A stretch of 64,000 bases of DNA from Oscillatoriales cyanobacterium (lineage in GTDB: Bacteria > Cyanobacteriota > Cyanobacteriia > Cyanobacteriales > Microcoleaceae), in contig RDYN01000058.1 of the NCBI GenBank assembly GCA_004293365.1, positions 17,414-81,413 on the forward strand, given 5' to 3'. Under the pieces are notes generated by a model that saw only the letters and a list, made by a program, of their open reading frames with translations, did not search any database and was not told the DNA's origin. Below are positions 1 to 8,669 of the stretch, piece by piece (position 1 is the first letter of the stretch; every line of letters starts with the position of its first letter). A program made the position numbers and the translations under genes.

Positions 1-3000
1 CAAAATTATCTAAATGATTCATCAGAACTTCGGCAAAAATAGGATTATCGCTGCGAATTTCCTCAATTGTTTTGGCAATAAAATCGAAGTCAGCCTGATG
101 AACTGCCTGTTTGAGATTGCGCGTCCATTCTAGGGAAACTTGCGGCTTCGACTCCAACGTAAATATTGCAGCACTATCAGATATTTTTTCGGTAACAATA
201 GTTGAACTCTCCGATAAATTATTTACTTTAACAGATTTATTGATGACTTCAACAAAGCCGACTCCCGTCACAACTTGAATATGAAATTTGAAGACTGTGC
301 CGCGTCCAACTTCGCTCAGGGCGGTAATATCACCGCCCATTAATTTGATGAACGCGCGGCTGATACTTAATCCTAAACCTGTACCTTTTTGAAGTTTTTT
401 ACCCGATGAACTTTGCACGAATAATTCAAATATACTGTCTAATTCTTCGGGAGAAATCCCCCAGCCTGTATCGGCAATTTGAAAGTAAATAAAAGCCCGA
501 TTATTTTGATTTTCTGATAAATTGAGATTTTTGCCTGGTTCGGGGGCGATAGTTCCTTCTATTGTCGGTCTTACTGTTACTGATACTGAGCCTTCTTTTG
601 TAAATTTAATTGCATTGTCTAACAAATTAATCAACACTTGTCGCAACTTAACGTCATCAGTTTGTACGTACTGAGGAACATCGGAGGCGCAGTTGATAAT
701 TAATTCCAATCCTTTATTTTGAGCGGGTATTTGGAACATATTTTGCACGTCGCCCAGCAAACGGTACAAGTCAAAGTTTTTTGGGTTGAGTGTCATGCGT
801 CGAGCTTCGATTTTAGATAAGTCTAATATTTGATTGATGAGTTGAAGCAAGTGTTCTCCGCTGCGACGAATAATTTTGATATTTTCTTGTTCCTGCAAAG
901 TTAAATTAGCGCTGGGTTCTATTAATTGAGCAAAGCCGAGAATGGCGTTAAGGGGTGTTCGCAATTCGTGCGTCATGTTGGCGAGAAATATACTTTTAGC
1001 TTTGTTGGCAGCTTCTGCGGCTTCTTTGGCTTGTTTGAGTTCTTGTTCTGCTTGTTTGCGATCGCTAATATCAAGTATTATGCCGTGCCAGACAATATCT
1101 CCATTTTCGCGCAATTCCGGGCGAGAATAGCTTTGCAGCCATTTGAGTTTTCCCGATGCTGTCACAATCCGCCACTCGTGGGACAATGGTTCGAGATTTG
1201 TGGCGCTTTTGACAATTGACTCGTGGTGGCTGGGGCGATCGTCCGGGTGGATTTGTTCGCAGAGTAAAGTAGAGTTGCTCTGAATTTCCTCCGGCTCTAA
1301 TTCTTGAATTTCCCGGCACAGAGGACTGATATATTCCATCTTGACTGAGCCGTCGGGATGTTGCACGAATATGTAAAGTTCTCCGGGAACAGTGATCGCT
1401 AATTTGTGAAACAGAGCTTCGCTTTTTTGCAAAGCTATTTGTGCTTGTTTGCGATCGCCAATATCAATCCCAAATCCAAACAGAAAGTCAAAACTGCCAT
1501 TTTCATCCAAAACGGGCGTACCGTGCCACTCAATCAACAAAGTATCACGGCACTTTGTGAGAATCCGGTGTTCGTTAACCGTTTGCGGGCTGGCTTTGAC
1601 GCCCTTAAAAATCGAGTGCAATCCGGCTCGATCGCCCTCGGGTACAAATGTAGTTAAATAATCTTTGCCGATAACTTCCGCGGCAGTATAGCCCACAGCT
1701 TGCAGCATACAGTCATTCACCCGCAGGATTTTACCCTCACAGTCGATCGCCACAAAAAATATCGGAGAATTTTCGATAATCTTTAAGTTAAAGTCGCGCT
1801 CTTTACGGATAATTTTTGTAGCTTGGTGGCGCTCCTCAATTTCGAGCTCCAAGCGGGCATTGATTTCGGCTAACTCCGCTGTGCGCGAAGCTACTTCAAT
1901 TTCCAGAGTCCGGTTGTAGTCAGCCAATATTTTTTCTGCTTGTTTGCGATCGGTGATATCTTGAAAAACAATAATCACATACAGGACATTGCCAAGAGCG
2001 TCAAACACCGGCATCGATCGCACTTGCAAAGGAATAATTTTCCCACCGGGGCGAATTTCTATATCTTCAACAATCATTGTTCCACCCCTCACAGCCCGTG
2101 CAAACGGGGACTTATCCATCGGGTACAGCCGATCGGTGCCTGCTACATAAAGCTGATAAGTTTCTGAGAGCCCTGCTGCGGTTGTATTTGGCATTGCCCC
2201 TTTGCCAGTGAGCTCTTCTCCCACCGAATTCATAAAAATAGTGCTACCTGTGGGAGTCAGGGCTGTGACTCCAACGGGCAAGCTTTCTAACAACTTGGCA
2301 AATTTTTCTTCACTAGACGCCAAAGCTTCAAAAGACGTTTTCAATTGAGCGGCCATTTCATTAAAAGACTGGGCTAATTTACCGACTTCATCCACCCTGC
2401 TCACAGCAACAGCGCGATCGAATTCTCCTCGGGCAATATCCTTAGCTGCTGCATTGAGACGCAGCAGCGGCAGCGTTACCCACCGGGCTGTCAGAACTCC
2501 GGCAATGGTGGATAGCAGCAGCGCCGCCGCACAAAGTACAATCGTATTGCGGGTATTTCTGTTAACTTGCCCCATGAAATCGGATTCGGGAACTGCGATC
2601 GCAATCAGCCAGTTCAAACCGTAACTATCAGAAAACGGCACCACTGCCATATAATAATCCTGCCCGTCTCGGCTGAATTTCATTTGATGCCGTTGCTTAA
2701 TCTCGCCCAATCCACCGAAGTATTCGTGCAAATGCTTAGCTGCGGTACGAATAACAGGAGTTTTGCTGTCTAAAACATTCAGCCGCTCCGGTTGCGACTT
2801 TCCCGACATATTTCTAAAGGGTGATTCTTGACTCGAACTGGCAACCAGCAAGCCCGATCGTTCGATCGCGAAAATTTCCCCCGTTTTGCTAAACCTGAGG
2901 CGATGGAGATATTGCTGAATTTCCAAGATCGAAAAGTTTACCGCACTAACTCCCAGCAATGTACCATTGCGATCGCGAATCGGTTGACTCGCAGCAATAA

Positions 3001-3625
3001 ACACAGTCCCCGGAGTAAAACCGGGGTAAATGCTCGTCCAAATTGGTTTGTTAGCTGCGACAGCTTCTTTGTACCAAGGGCGCCATCGAGCATCGTAGGT
3101 TCCCGGTTCTACTTTTAATTGAACCGTGCGAGTTCCTCTGTTGTCTGTAGCGTAGTAAATGTTCTGAGAGTTGGTAGATTTGTTAGCGACGACAATTTGC
3201 AAGCTCTTGTCCTTGGGGTTGCGCCAAATGGCGAGACATTCTCCTGATTTTTCAGAACCGAGGGACATCCACTGAATGCTTTTAAACGATTGCATTTGCT
3301 GCCAGAGGAACTTTTCTGCCCGAGGCTGGCGCGTTTCTAACTTTAAGTTTAATTCCCTGCGATCGATCGCTTCAGCATTGAGTTGATTTACCCAGTGAGT
3401 ATTTTCGAGAACACCACTCAGCTTTTCTTCAACTCTTTTCCCCGTCTCCCCGATCAATTTCTGGGCGAGCTCTTCGACAGATCTTTGTCCGTTGCGAAAG
3501 GAAAAATATCCGACCATCCCGACTGCTGCGACGATTTGCACCACAAAAGAGCCGACTAGAACGCAGCGCAGAGGTATTTTTGTGGGTTGTCGGACAGTTT
3601 GAAAGGCGAATCGGGACAAAGGCAT
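1..3625 (-). CDS. Multi-PAS membrane sensor histidine kinase (C-terminus beyond the window)
   Basis: The frame runs open from an ATG at 3625 to the left edge, over 1,200 residues. In order I see a first membrane helix (about 16-37), an extracellular dCache-like sensor, a second helix near 350-375, a HAMP segment (DEVGKLAQSFNEMAAQL), three PAS domains separated by a coiled coil, a HisKA box MTHELRTPLNAILGF with phospho-acceptor His886, and a HATPase domain with an N-box (LLDNAIKF) and glycine boxes (DTGWGI, GTGLGLS). A further segment follows with no receiver domain inside the window. It should autophosphorylate in response to an extracellular and cytoplasmic signal, but the ligand cannot be told. 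The C-terminal extension may lead into receiver or Hpt domains outside the window. Confidence 0.93.
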   Translation of the reverse strand, partial: MPLSRFAFQTVRQPTKIPLRCVLVGSFVVQIVAAVGMVGYFSFRNGQRSVEELAQKLIGETGKRVEEKLSGVLENTHWVNQLNAEAIDRRELNLKLETRQPRAEKFLWQQMQSFKSIQWMSLGSEKSGECLAIWRNPKDKSLQIVVANKSTNSQNIYYATDNRGTRTVQLKVEPGTYDARWRPWYKEAVAANKPIWTSIYPGFTPGTVFIAASQPIRDRNGTLLGVSAVNFSILEIQQYLHRLRFSKTGEIFAIERSGLLVASSSQESPFRNMSGKSQPERLNVLDSKTPVIRTAAKHLHEYFGGLGEIKQRHQMKFSRDGQDYYMAVVPFSDSYGLNWLIAIAVPESDFMGQVNRNTRNTIVLCAAALLLSTIAGVLTARWVTLPLLRLNAAAKDIARGEFDRAVAVSRVDEVGKLAQSFNEMAAQLKTSFEALASSEEKFAKLLESLPVGVTALTPTGSTIFMNSVGEELTGKGAMPNTTAAGLSETYQLYVAGTDRLYPMDKSPFARAVRGGTMIVEDIEIRPGGKIIPLQVRSMPVFDALGNVLYVIIVFQDITDRKQAEKILADYNRTLEIEVASRTAELAEINARLELEIEERHQATKIIRKERDFNLKIIENSPIFFVAIDCEGKILRVNDCMLQAVGYTAAEVIGKDYLTTFVPEGDRAGLHSIFKGVKASPQTVNEHRILTKCRDTLLIEWHGTPVLDENGSFDFLFGFGIDIGDRKQAQIALQKSEALFHKLAITVPGELYIFVQHPDGSVKMEYISPLCREIQELEPEEIQSNSTLLCEQIHPDDRPSHHESIVKSATNLEPLSHEWRIVTASGKLKWLQSYSRPELRENGDIVWHGIILDISDRKQAEQELKQAKEAAEAANKAKSIFLANMTHELRTPLNAILGFAQLIEPSANLTLQEQENIKIIRRSGEHLLQLINQILDLSKIEARRMTLNPKNFDLYRLLGDVQNMFQIPAQNKGLELIINCASDVPQYVQTDDVKLRQVLINLLDNAIKFTKEGSVSVTVRPTIEGTIAPEPGKNLNLSENQNNRAFIYFQIADTGWGISPEELDSIFELFVQSSSGKKLQKGTGLGLSISRAFIKLMGGDITALSEVGRGTVFKFHIQVVTGVGFVEVINKSVKVNNLSESSTIVTEKISDSAAIFTLESKPQVSLEWTRNLKQAVHQADFDFIAKTIEEIRSDNPIFAEVLMNHLDNF

Positions 3626-4146
3626 AGGCTGCTGACTAATTGCTCCCTAACACTGTAACTGTTTCGACCCATAATTTCACGTAGGGCGATCGAGGCTGCT
3701 GGCTTCGGTGTCAGTCGATTTTAGATTTTAGATTTTAGATTTTAGATTTTAGATTTGGGAATGAACGAGCTCGTGCTTGCGATCGGCAGCACAAGAGTTA
3801 CATCAGACAAGATTGGAAAAGTCGCTCTCCAATCGGGAAATACATCTGTATTCCGAAGCCGTTGCCCTCTAGCATCAAAGATTTATGCAATTCCAGTCTA
3901 TTCTTTTTTTACTGGTATTACGCACTCTTGGCTGACAATACCTCCGCCATTTTCTTGACGAAGTTTGGTTTCTTACCTAAACCCAAGCTACTTTTTCCCT
4001 TCTTCCCGAATCCCTCTTTTTGCCCTCCGAGCGAAGCCAAAGCCAGCCCTCTTCCTTCCTTCGACTAAGCTGACTGACAAGTTGACTGCGCTCATCACCG
4101 GGTGCATCCCAGTTTTGTAAAAAGTATTTTTTGTTTGAGTGCGAGC

Positions 4147-4186
4147 GTCCCCGCTCGCGTGCTTATATGAGCACGCGAGCGGGGAC
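4147..4186. repeat. Perfect 17-bp inverted repeat (hairpin)
   Basis: GTCCCCGCTCGCGTGCT at 4147-4163 pairs exactly with its complement at 4170-4186 around a 6-nt loop, TATATG. There is no T-run after it on either strand, so it is not a standard intrinsic terminator. It looks like a member of a dispersed palindromic family; a partial relative, GTGCTGTCCCCGC, is seen near 19331. Confidence 0.7.
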
Positions 4187-4270
4187 AGCACTACAAGAGC
4201 AAAACTGAGATGCTCCCCTCATCACCAGTCTTTTTACCCTCCGAGCGAAGCCGAAGCGAGCCTTCTTCCT

Positions 4271-4410
4271 AATGACTAATGACTGATGACTGATGACTAA
4301 TGACTGATGACTAATGACTAATGACTGATGACTGATGACTAATGACTGATGACTAATGACTGATGACTGATGACTAATGACTAATGACTGATGACTAATG
4401 ACTAATGACT
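4271..4410. repeat. Heptanucleotide tandem array (20 units of RATGACT)
   Basis: Exactly 140 bp made of 7-bp units AATGACT and GATGACT in mixed order. This is the STRR class of short tandem repeats common in filamentous cyanobacteria. The unit number is likely to vary between strains. Confidence 0.9.
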
Positions 4411-4673
4411 TCTTCCTTCTCTTCAAAACAGCTACGCGGAAAATCCCCCGCTTGTCCAAACGGATATAGCGAGGGGCGAGAATAGGTATTCTCAGAAAAT
4501 ATAAAGTAGTAGCACTGGCTTTTGTCGAGCCATTGCCATCTATAGAATCCATACTGTTTTAGGCGCACTGAAAAATTTCAGAGCAAAATTTCAGAGCCCG
4601 CTCTCTGCCAGCAGTCAATGCTTGAAGTCAAACCAACCCGTTCAAGCAAGAATTCAAAGCAAATTGTAAAGAC

Positions 4674-5060
4674 CTAGGATACTTCTTCGCGATCGATTTG
4701 GCGCAGGTGAATGTGCTTGCGTCCCAGAGAAATTTCAAATTCATCTCCCGGCTGGAGTTCCATCTGCTTGGTGTAGGCAGCTCCAATCAGTAAGTTGCCG
4801 TTAGATTGAACGCTAATCCGATAGCTAGCCGAGCGTCCGCCGCGTCCGTTGCCGTTTTGCTTCCCATCAAGCTGAATGCCTTCTGCATCAATCAGCGCAT
4901 TCAGGAATTTCATCATGTTGACCCGTTCTACGCCGTTCTTGGTAACGGTATAGTAGCCACAGGCTCTAGCTTTTTCTTCCTTGGTAAGATTCTCTAGGTC
5001 TTTGACCTTTTTGATCAGATCTTCGCCTTCAAGGGGTTCGATATTTTTCTTTTTAGCCAT
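4674..5060 (-). CDS. AbrB family transcriptional regulator (cyAbrB type)
   Basis: A 128-residue protein with the arrangement of the cyanobacterial AbrB family. The N-terminal helical region begins MAKKKNIEPLEGEDLIKKVK, and a swapped-hairpin AbrB DNA-binding segment (SYRISVQSNGNLLIGAAYTK, then LQPGDEFEISLG) lies at the C-terminus. The domain order is reversed from Bacillus AbrB, as is known for this family. Cyanobacterial AbrBs are global regulators of carbon/nitrogen balance, hydrogenase and stress genes. The start is supported by the conserved MAKKK opening. It stands alone with a 270-bp AT-rich upstream region and faces away from the Rrf2 gene. I did not try to assign it to a paralogue. Confidence 0.88.
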   Translation of the reverse strand: MAKKKNIEPLEGEDLIKKVKDLENLTKEEKARACGYYTVTKNGVERVNMMKFLNALIDAEGIQLDGKQNGNGRGGRSASYRISVQSNGNLLIGAAYTKQMELQPGDEFEISLGRKHIHLRQIDREEVS

Positions 5061-5327
5061 TTACTGAGTCCTGAAATATTCAAGTGGTGTACGGATTTTT
5101 TCTCGGTTGGTTTTTGGTTTGACCAAGAAACTTTAGCTTTATAGCTGGTCGTAAAACTATATTACACCGATCGGCTCAATTGTTAACCACTATTGTCTAA
5201 ATATTTTTAACAAGGTGGAGTCTTTCTTGAGGAGTAGCTGCCAGGAGCGTGCGAGCAATCTCTAAACTAGGTAGCATAAGCTATCAGCTATCAGCTAGCT
5301 GAATATTTGCCCCGCTCTTAAAACCCC

Positions 5328-5771
5328 ATGAAGTTAACCACGCGCGGACACTACAGTGTCAAAGCATTACTGGATCTAAGTTTGCAACCTCGGTTCGGGC
5401 CGACATCGGTGAAATCGATCGCGAACCGACAGGAGTTACCCGCTCCATATCTAGAAAAATTGCTGATTGAAATGCGACGAGCCGGTTTAGTCCAATCCGT
5501 TCGGGGCTCCCAGGGAGGATATCAATTGGCTCGGGAGCCAGCTCAAATCTCTTTAGGACAAATCTTAGAGGCTGTAGGGGAAACTATTGAACCTTTACCT
5601 CGACATTCTCCTGACGCGGCCCAACCAGAGGACTGGGTAACATTCAGTTTGTGGAACCGATTGCACAAAAAACTTGCTGAAGCGCTGTACAGTATTTCCC
5701 TCGAAGACTTATACTATGATGTCCGCAGTTGGCAAGCTGCTCTCGGAGAAGAAACTAGCTTTATCATTTAG
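5328..5771 (+). CDS. Rrf2 family transcriptional regulator
   Basis: 147 residues, opening MKLTTRGHYSVKALLDLSLQ, with the winged helix-turn-helix and the family signature around LPAPYLEKLLIEMRRAGLVQSVRGSQGGY. The three cysteines that bind the Fe-S cluster in IscR are absent: the segment where they should lie reads EPLPRHSPDAAQPEDW. If it senses anything, the ligation differs from classic IscR. The regulon is unknown. The next gene starts within the following 34 bp, so the two may be co-transcribed. Confidence 0.9.
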   Translation: MKLTTRGHYSVKALLDLSLQPRFGPTSVKSIANRQELPAPYLEKLLIEMRRAGLVQSVRGSQGGYQLAREPAQISLGQILEAVGETIEPLPRHSPDAAQPEDWVTFSLWNRLHKKLAEALYSISLEDLYYDVRSWQAALGEETSFII

Positions 5772-5804
5772 ATGGTAAGTTCATTCATTCGATCGCCAAC
5801 TCAC

Positions 5805-6206
5805 ATGGACGCAACACTTGTTACCTACTCTGGTGGCACACGTTGCGGTGCTGTCCGCTTCACAGTCACGGTTGACAAACACGAAGCATCTGACTGCAAC
5901 TGCTCTATCTGTAAAAAGAAAGGATTTTTGCACCTGATTGTGCCGCCCGAACGTTTTACCTTGCTCTGCGGGGAAGATGTTTTGACAACCTATACATTTA
6001 ATACAGGCACTGCTAAACATACTTTCTGCCGGATTTGCGGCATTCACTCGTTCTATCGTCCCCGATCGCATCCCGATCAATTCGATGTCAACGTCCGCTG
6101 TCTTGACGACTGTGCCGTTTCCCAATTTCAGATTCTACCCTTTGAGGGTGTTAATTGGGAACAGAACGTACACTTGCTGCACGACGAAAGTAATCTCAGC
6201 AGTTAA
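5805..6206 (+). CDS. GFA/CENP-V family zinc-binding protein
   Basis: A small protein of the Gfa-like family, named after glutathione-dependent formaldehyde-activating enzyme. Zinc-binding cysteines are visible as TRCGAVRF, DCNCSICKKKG and FCRICGIHSFY, followed by a conserved VNVRCLDD. Most members have no proven enzyme activity, so the substrate is unknown. I chose the ATG at 5805 because family homology starts at LVTYSGG. The ATG at 5772 directly after the Rrf2 stop would add 11 residues unlike the family and is the alternative. Confidence 0.85.
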   Translation: MDATLVTYSGGTRCGAVRFTVTVDKHEASDCNCSICKKKGFLHLIVPPERFTLLCGEDVLTTYTFNTGTAKHTFCRICGIHSFYRPRSHPDQFDVNVRCLDDCAVSQFQILPFEGVNWEQNVHLLHDESNLSS

Positions 6207-6316
6207 AATCTGCTCTAAAAAATCACACTCCGCTCGATGTAGCAGCAGTTAAAACAGCAGCTACCCGATCGCTCACTGAGCGATCGCACGGACTATCAAG
6301 TTTAACACCATATATA

Positions 6317-7396
6317 ATGATGCCGGATGAATTTACTGTTTTGATTTTAGCTGCGGTATTGGATTATTCGATCGGCGATCCTTGGGGTTGGCCGCATCCC
6401 GTGCAGGCGATGGGTTGGGCGATCGACCTTTATACTCGATTTGTCTTTAATATATGGAACAATCCCGCAGACAAAATGCCTCGCTCTGGCGATCGTCGGA
6501 TTCTCGTCCGGCACCAACTGCTGCTGCGATGTGCTGGTACAATACTAGCGATCGGGCTGATTCTAGGCAGTTATACTGTCAGTTGGTCGATCGTCTTTGC
6601 TGCTAGTTGGGTGCATCCTGTTTTAGGCATTGCGCTACAGACCATTTTGCTGGCTAGCTGTTTTGCCGGCCGCAGTTTGAGAGCGGCTGCTGAGGACGTG
6701 CTAGCGCCTTTAAATGTTGGAGATTTAGTCAAGGCGCGAGAAAGGTTGAGCCTTTACGTCGGCCGGGATACCGAAAACTTATCCGAGCCAGAAATTCTGC
6801 GAGCATTGTTAGAAACTGTAACAGAGAATGCAGTTGATGGCGTGAGTGCCCCGCTATTTTATGGATTAGTTGGGTTCGCTCTGCCGCATCTATTATTAAC
6901 TGTTATCGATCGACCGATCGCTCCTAACTCGATGTGGGATCTGGCGATCGTTCCCTGTGCGATCGCCTACAAAGCAGCCAGCACATTAGATTCAACCGTC
7001 GGCTACAAAGAAGCACCCTACACAGATTTAGGATGGTTTAGCGCCAAACTAGAAGACGCGCTGACATGGATTCCTTGCCGGCTAACAGTGATTACTTTAG
7101 CCCTGATATCTGGCAAACCGATCTACGTTTGGCAGATTTGTCAGAGAGATGCTGTTAAAGATGCCAGTCCCAATTCCGGTTGGAGCGAGTGCGCCTACGC
7201 CGCCATCTTGGGAGTACAGCTAGGAGGTACAAATTCCTATCGGGGAGTTATCAAACACAAACCGCTGTTAGGGGATCCGATTAGGGCGATCGCACCGCAG
7301 CAAATTGACCGAGCATTGCAATTAACTCGCTATTGCTTTCTGATTTGGTTGGCACTATCATTGCTTGTTTATACCTTATTATGTTTTGTTCCCTAA
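6317..7396 (+). CDS. cobD: Adenosylcobinamide-phosphate synthase CobD/CbiB
   Basis: 359 residues, the usual size. This integral membrane enzyme of cobalamin synthesis attaches (R)-1-amino-2-propanol phosphate to adenosylcobyric acid. Family signatures seen include DYSIGDPWGWPHPVQAMG near the start, ENAVDGVSAPLFY near 170, and PNSMWDLA with STLDSTVGYK near 205-225. Several hydrophobic segments are present. Two ATGs stand in tandem (6317, 6320) and either may be used. I see no cobalamin riboswitch in the 110 bp upstream. Confidence 0.93.
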   Translation: MMPDEFTVLILAAVLDYSIGDPWGWPHPVQAMGWAIDLYTRFVFNIWNNPADKMPRSGDRRILVRHQLLLRCAGTILAIGLILGSYTVSWSIVFAASWVHPVLGIALQTILLASCFAGRSLRAAAEDVLAPLNVGDLVKARERLSLYVGRDTENLSEPEILRALLETVTENAVDGVSAPLFYGLVGFALPHLLLTVIDRPIAPNSMWDLAIVPCAIAYKAASTLDSTVGYKEAPYTDLGWFSAKLEDALTWIPCRLTVITLALISGKPIYVWQICQRDAVKDASPNSGWSECAYAAILGVQLGGTNSYRGVIKHKPLLGDPIRAIAPQQIDRALQLTRYCFLIWLALSLLVYTLLCFVP

Positions 7397-7749
7397 CAAT
7401 AGACCAGACCCGCAGACAGATACAGCCCTCCGACAGGAGTCGGCCAGAGCCAAAAAAGTTTTGACGTTAGTAGTTCTACCCAGATTCATCTATCAAGTCA
7501 ATCTAAAATCTAAAAATGGAACATCTAAAATCGTTCCACCCCCTGATTCAAAGACGAGCAATTGCACAAATCTTCGATCGATCCTTCAACCGCAGATAAT
7601 GGCAGATAAACACAGATAAACGCAGATAATTTGCGATGGAGAGCTTGGGAATGCAAGATGTCTCATTTGTCAAGTCTATCTAAAATCTAAAATCTAAAAT
7701 CTAAAATTGTTCGATTCGCTAACAGCCAACCATTAGCTCCCAGCCCGCA
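7397..7749. other. Spacer with short repeats
   Basis: No supported gene. It carries degenerate CAGATAA-type and CTAAAAT-type 7-bp repeats (about 7590-7710). A frame of about 84 codons here overlaps the end of cobD and resembles nothing, so it is probably chance. Confidence 0.6.
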
Positions 7750-8283
7750 ATGACTAAAATTATCGAAATTCTATCCGCAGATGAAGTGAGGCGCACTCTC
7801 ACCCGCGTCGCTTCCCAGATTGTCGAAAAATCAGGAGCTCCCTCGGAGTTAGTGCTGTTGGGAATTCATACTAGAGGAGTGCCTTTAGCTCAAATGTTGG
7901 CAGCTCAAATTGAAGTCCTCGAACAAGTCAAAGTATGCGTGGGCGCTTTGGATATTACTTTTTACCGAGATGACTTGGATCGAGTTGCGATGCGGACACC
8001 GGCTAAAACAGAAATTCCTTTCGATTTGACGGGCAAAACGGTAGTGTTGGTAGATGACGTTATATATAAAGGTAGAACAATTCGAGCGGCTTTGAATGCG
8101 GTAAACGATTACGGGCGACCGGAGAAAATTTGGTTGGCGGTATTAGTCGATCGCGGACACCGAGAAGTACCGATTCAGCCGGATTTTACGGGTAAAAAGT
8201 TGCCGACAGCCAAGGAAGAACAAGTGAAGGTTTACGTGCAAGAACTTGACGGGCGCGACGGAGTGGAATTGATTAAGCGTTGA
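7750..8283 (+). CDS. pyrR: PyrR: uracil phosphoribosyltransferase / pyr regulator
   Basis: 177 residues matching the PyrR family, with the type I PRTase PRPP-binding loop [19 protein letters not shown] near 97-115 and the PyrR-typical [15 protein letters not shown]. In Bacillus PyrR binds pyr mRNA and also converts uracil plus PRPP to UMP. In cyanobacteria the RNA-regulatory role is not established, and uracil salvage is the safer assignment. It stands alone. It is of interest beside the decayed uracil-catabolism locus at 40.6-44.4 kb. Confidence 0.92.
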   Translation: MTKIIEILSADEVRRTLTRVASQIVEKSGAPSELVLLGIHTRGVPLAQMLAAQIEVLEQVKVCVGALDITFYRDDLDRVAMRTPAKTEIPFDLTGKTVVLVDDVIYKGRTIRAALNAVNDYGRPEKIWLAVLVDRGHREVPIQPDFTGKKLPTAKEEQVKVYVQELDGRDGVELIKR

Positions 8284-8418
8284 TATCGTTTTCGTTGGCA
8301 TCGGAATCATAATTTTAGCCCAGGAGCGTGCGAGATCGACGCGCGCGGAGCCAAGATATCTCAGGAAGGAGTCGATCGATCGAATGTCTAGTTTGCCGCG
8401 ATCGCACGCTCAGACATC

Positions 8419-8483
8419 AGAAACCGCGTTTCTACGTATATTTCTCGTTACTAAACGTAAAAATTCGTAGAAACCCGGTTTCT
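8419..8483. repeat. AGAAACC-bordered palindromic element, copy 1
   Basis: AGAAACCGCGTTTCTACG at 8419-8436 faces CGTAGAAACCCGGTTTCT at 8466-8483. A third partial arm (GAAGAAACCCGGTTTT) lies at about 8503-8518. Related elements lie at 37964-38033 and 56698-56761. This is a non-coding dispersed repeat. Confidence 0.7.
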
Positions 8484-8631
8484 CGCCACCCATGCCTCGA
8501 GGGAAGAAACCCGGTTTTGGGTTCACGGGGGGAGCATCTTGACTGATATAAAATCGGCAGTGCAGGAGTTGAACCTGCCTGAGGCGAATTAGTTGCCTAA
8601 GCATAGAAGTTGCCTCCTATACTCGGCTGCC

Positions 8632-8666
8632 AAACCGGACGTACACCTTTCGGCGTATCCGGCTTT
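8632..8666 (-). ncRNA. Group II intron domain V
   Basis: A 35-nt hairpin with the catalytic AGC-type base, a GAAA tetraloop and a two-base bulge before CGTCCGG. This is the most conserved part of group II introns and fixes the family call. Confidence 0.9.
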
Positions 8667-8669
8667 ACG

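Larger units (their letters stand above)
3626..4673. other. Gene-free repeat-rich spacer
   Basis: No convincing gene lies here. The stretch holds a run of the 7-mer TTTTAGA at about 3720-3755, a perfect 17-bp hairpin at 4147-4186 and a 20-unit heptamer array at 4271-4410. The short frames in it, including one on the minus strand across the array, read as low-complexity repeat peptide with no ribosome-binding site, so I reject them. Confidence 0.7.

Noticed and set aside
4163..4552. 129-codon minus-strand frame across the AATGACT array
   Set aside because: The protein is mostly a repeated SLVISHQ-type peptide made by the heptamer array. It has no ribosome site and no family.
6207..6316. Cobalamin riboswitch upstream of cobD
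   Set aside because: No B12-box (GCCACTG-like) or matching helices are seen in the 110 bp available.
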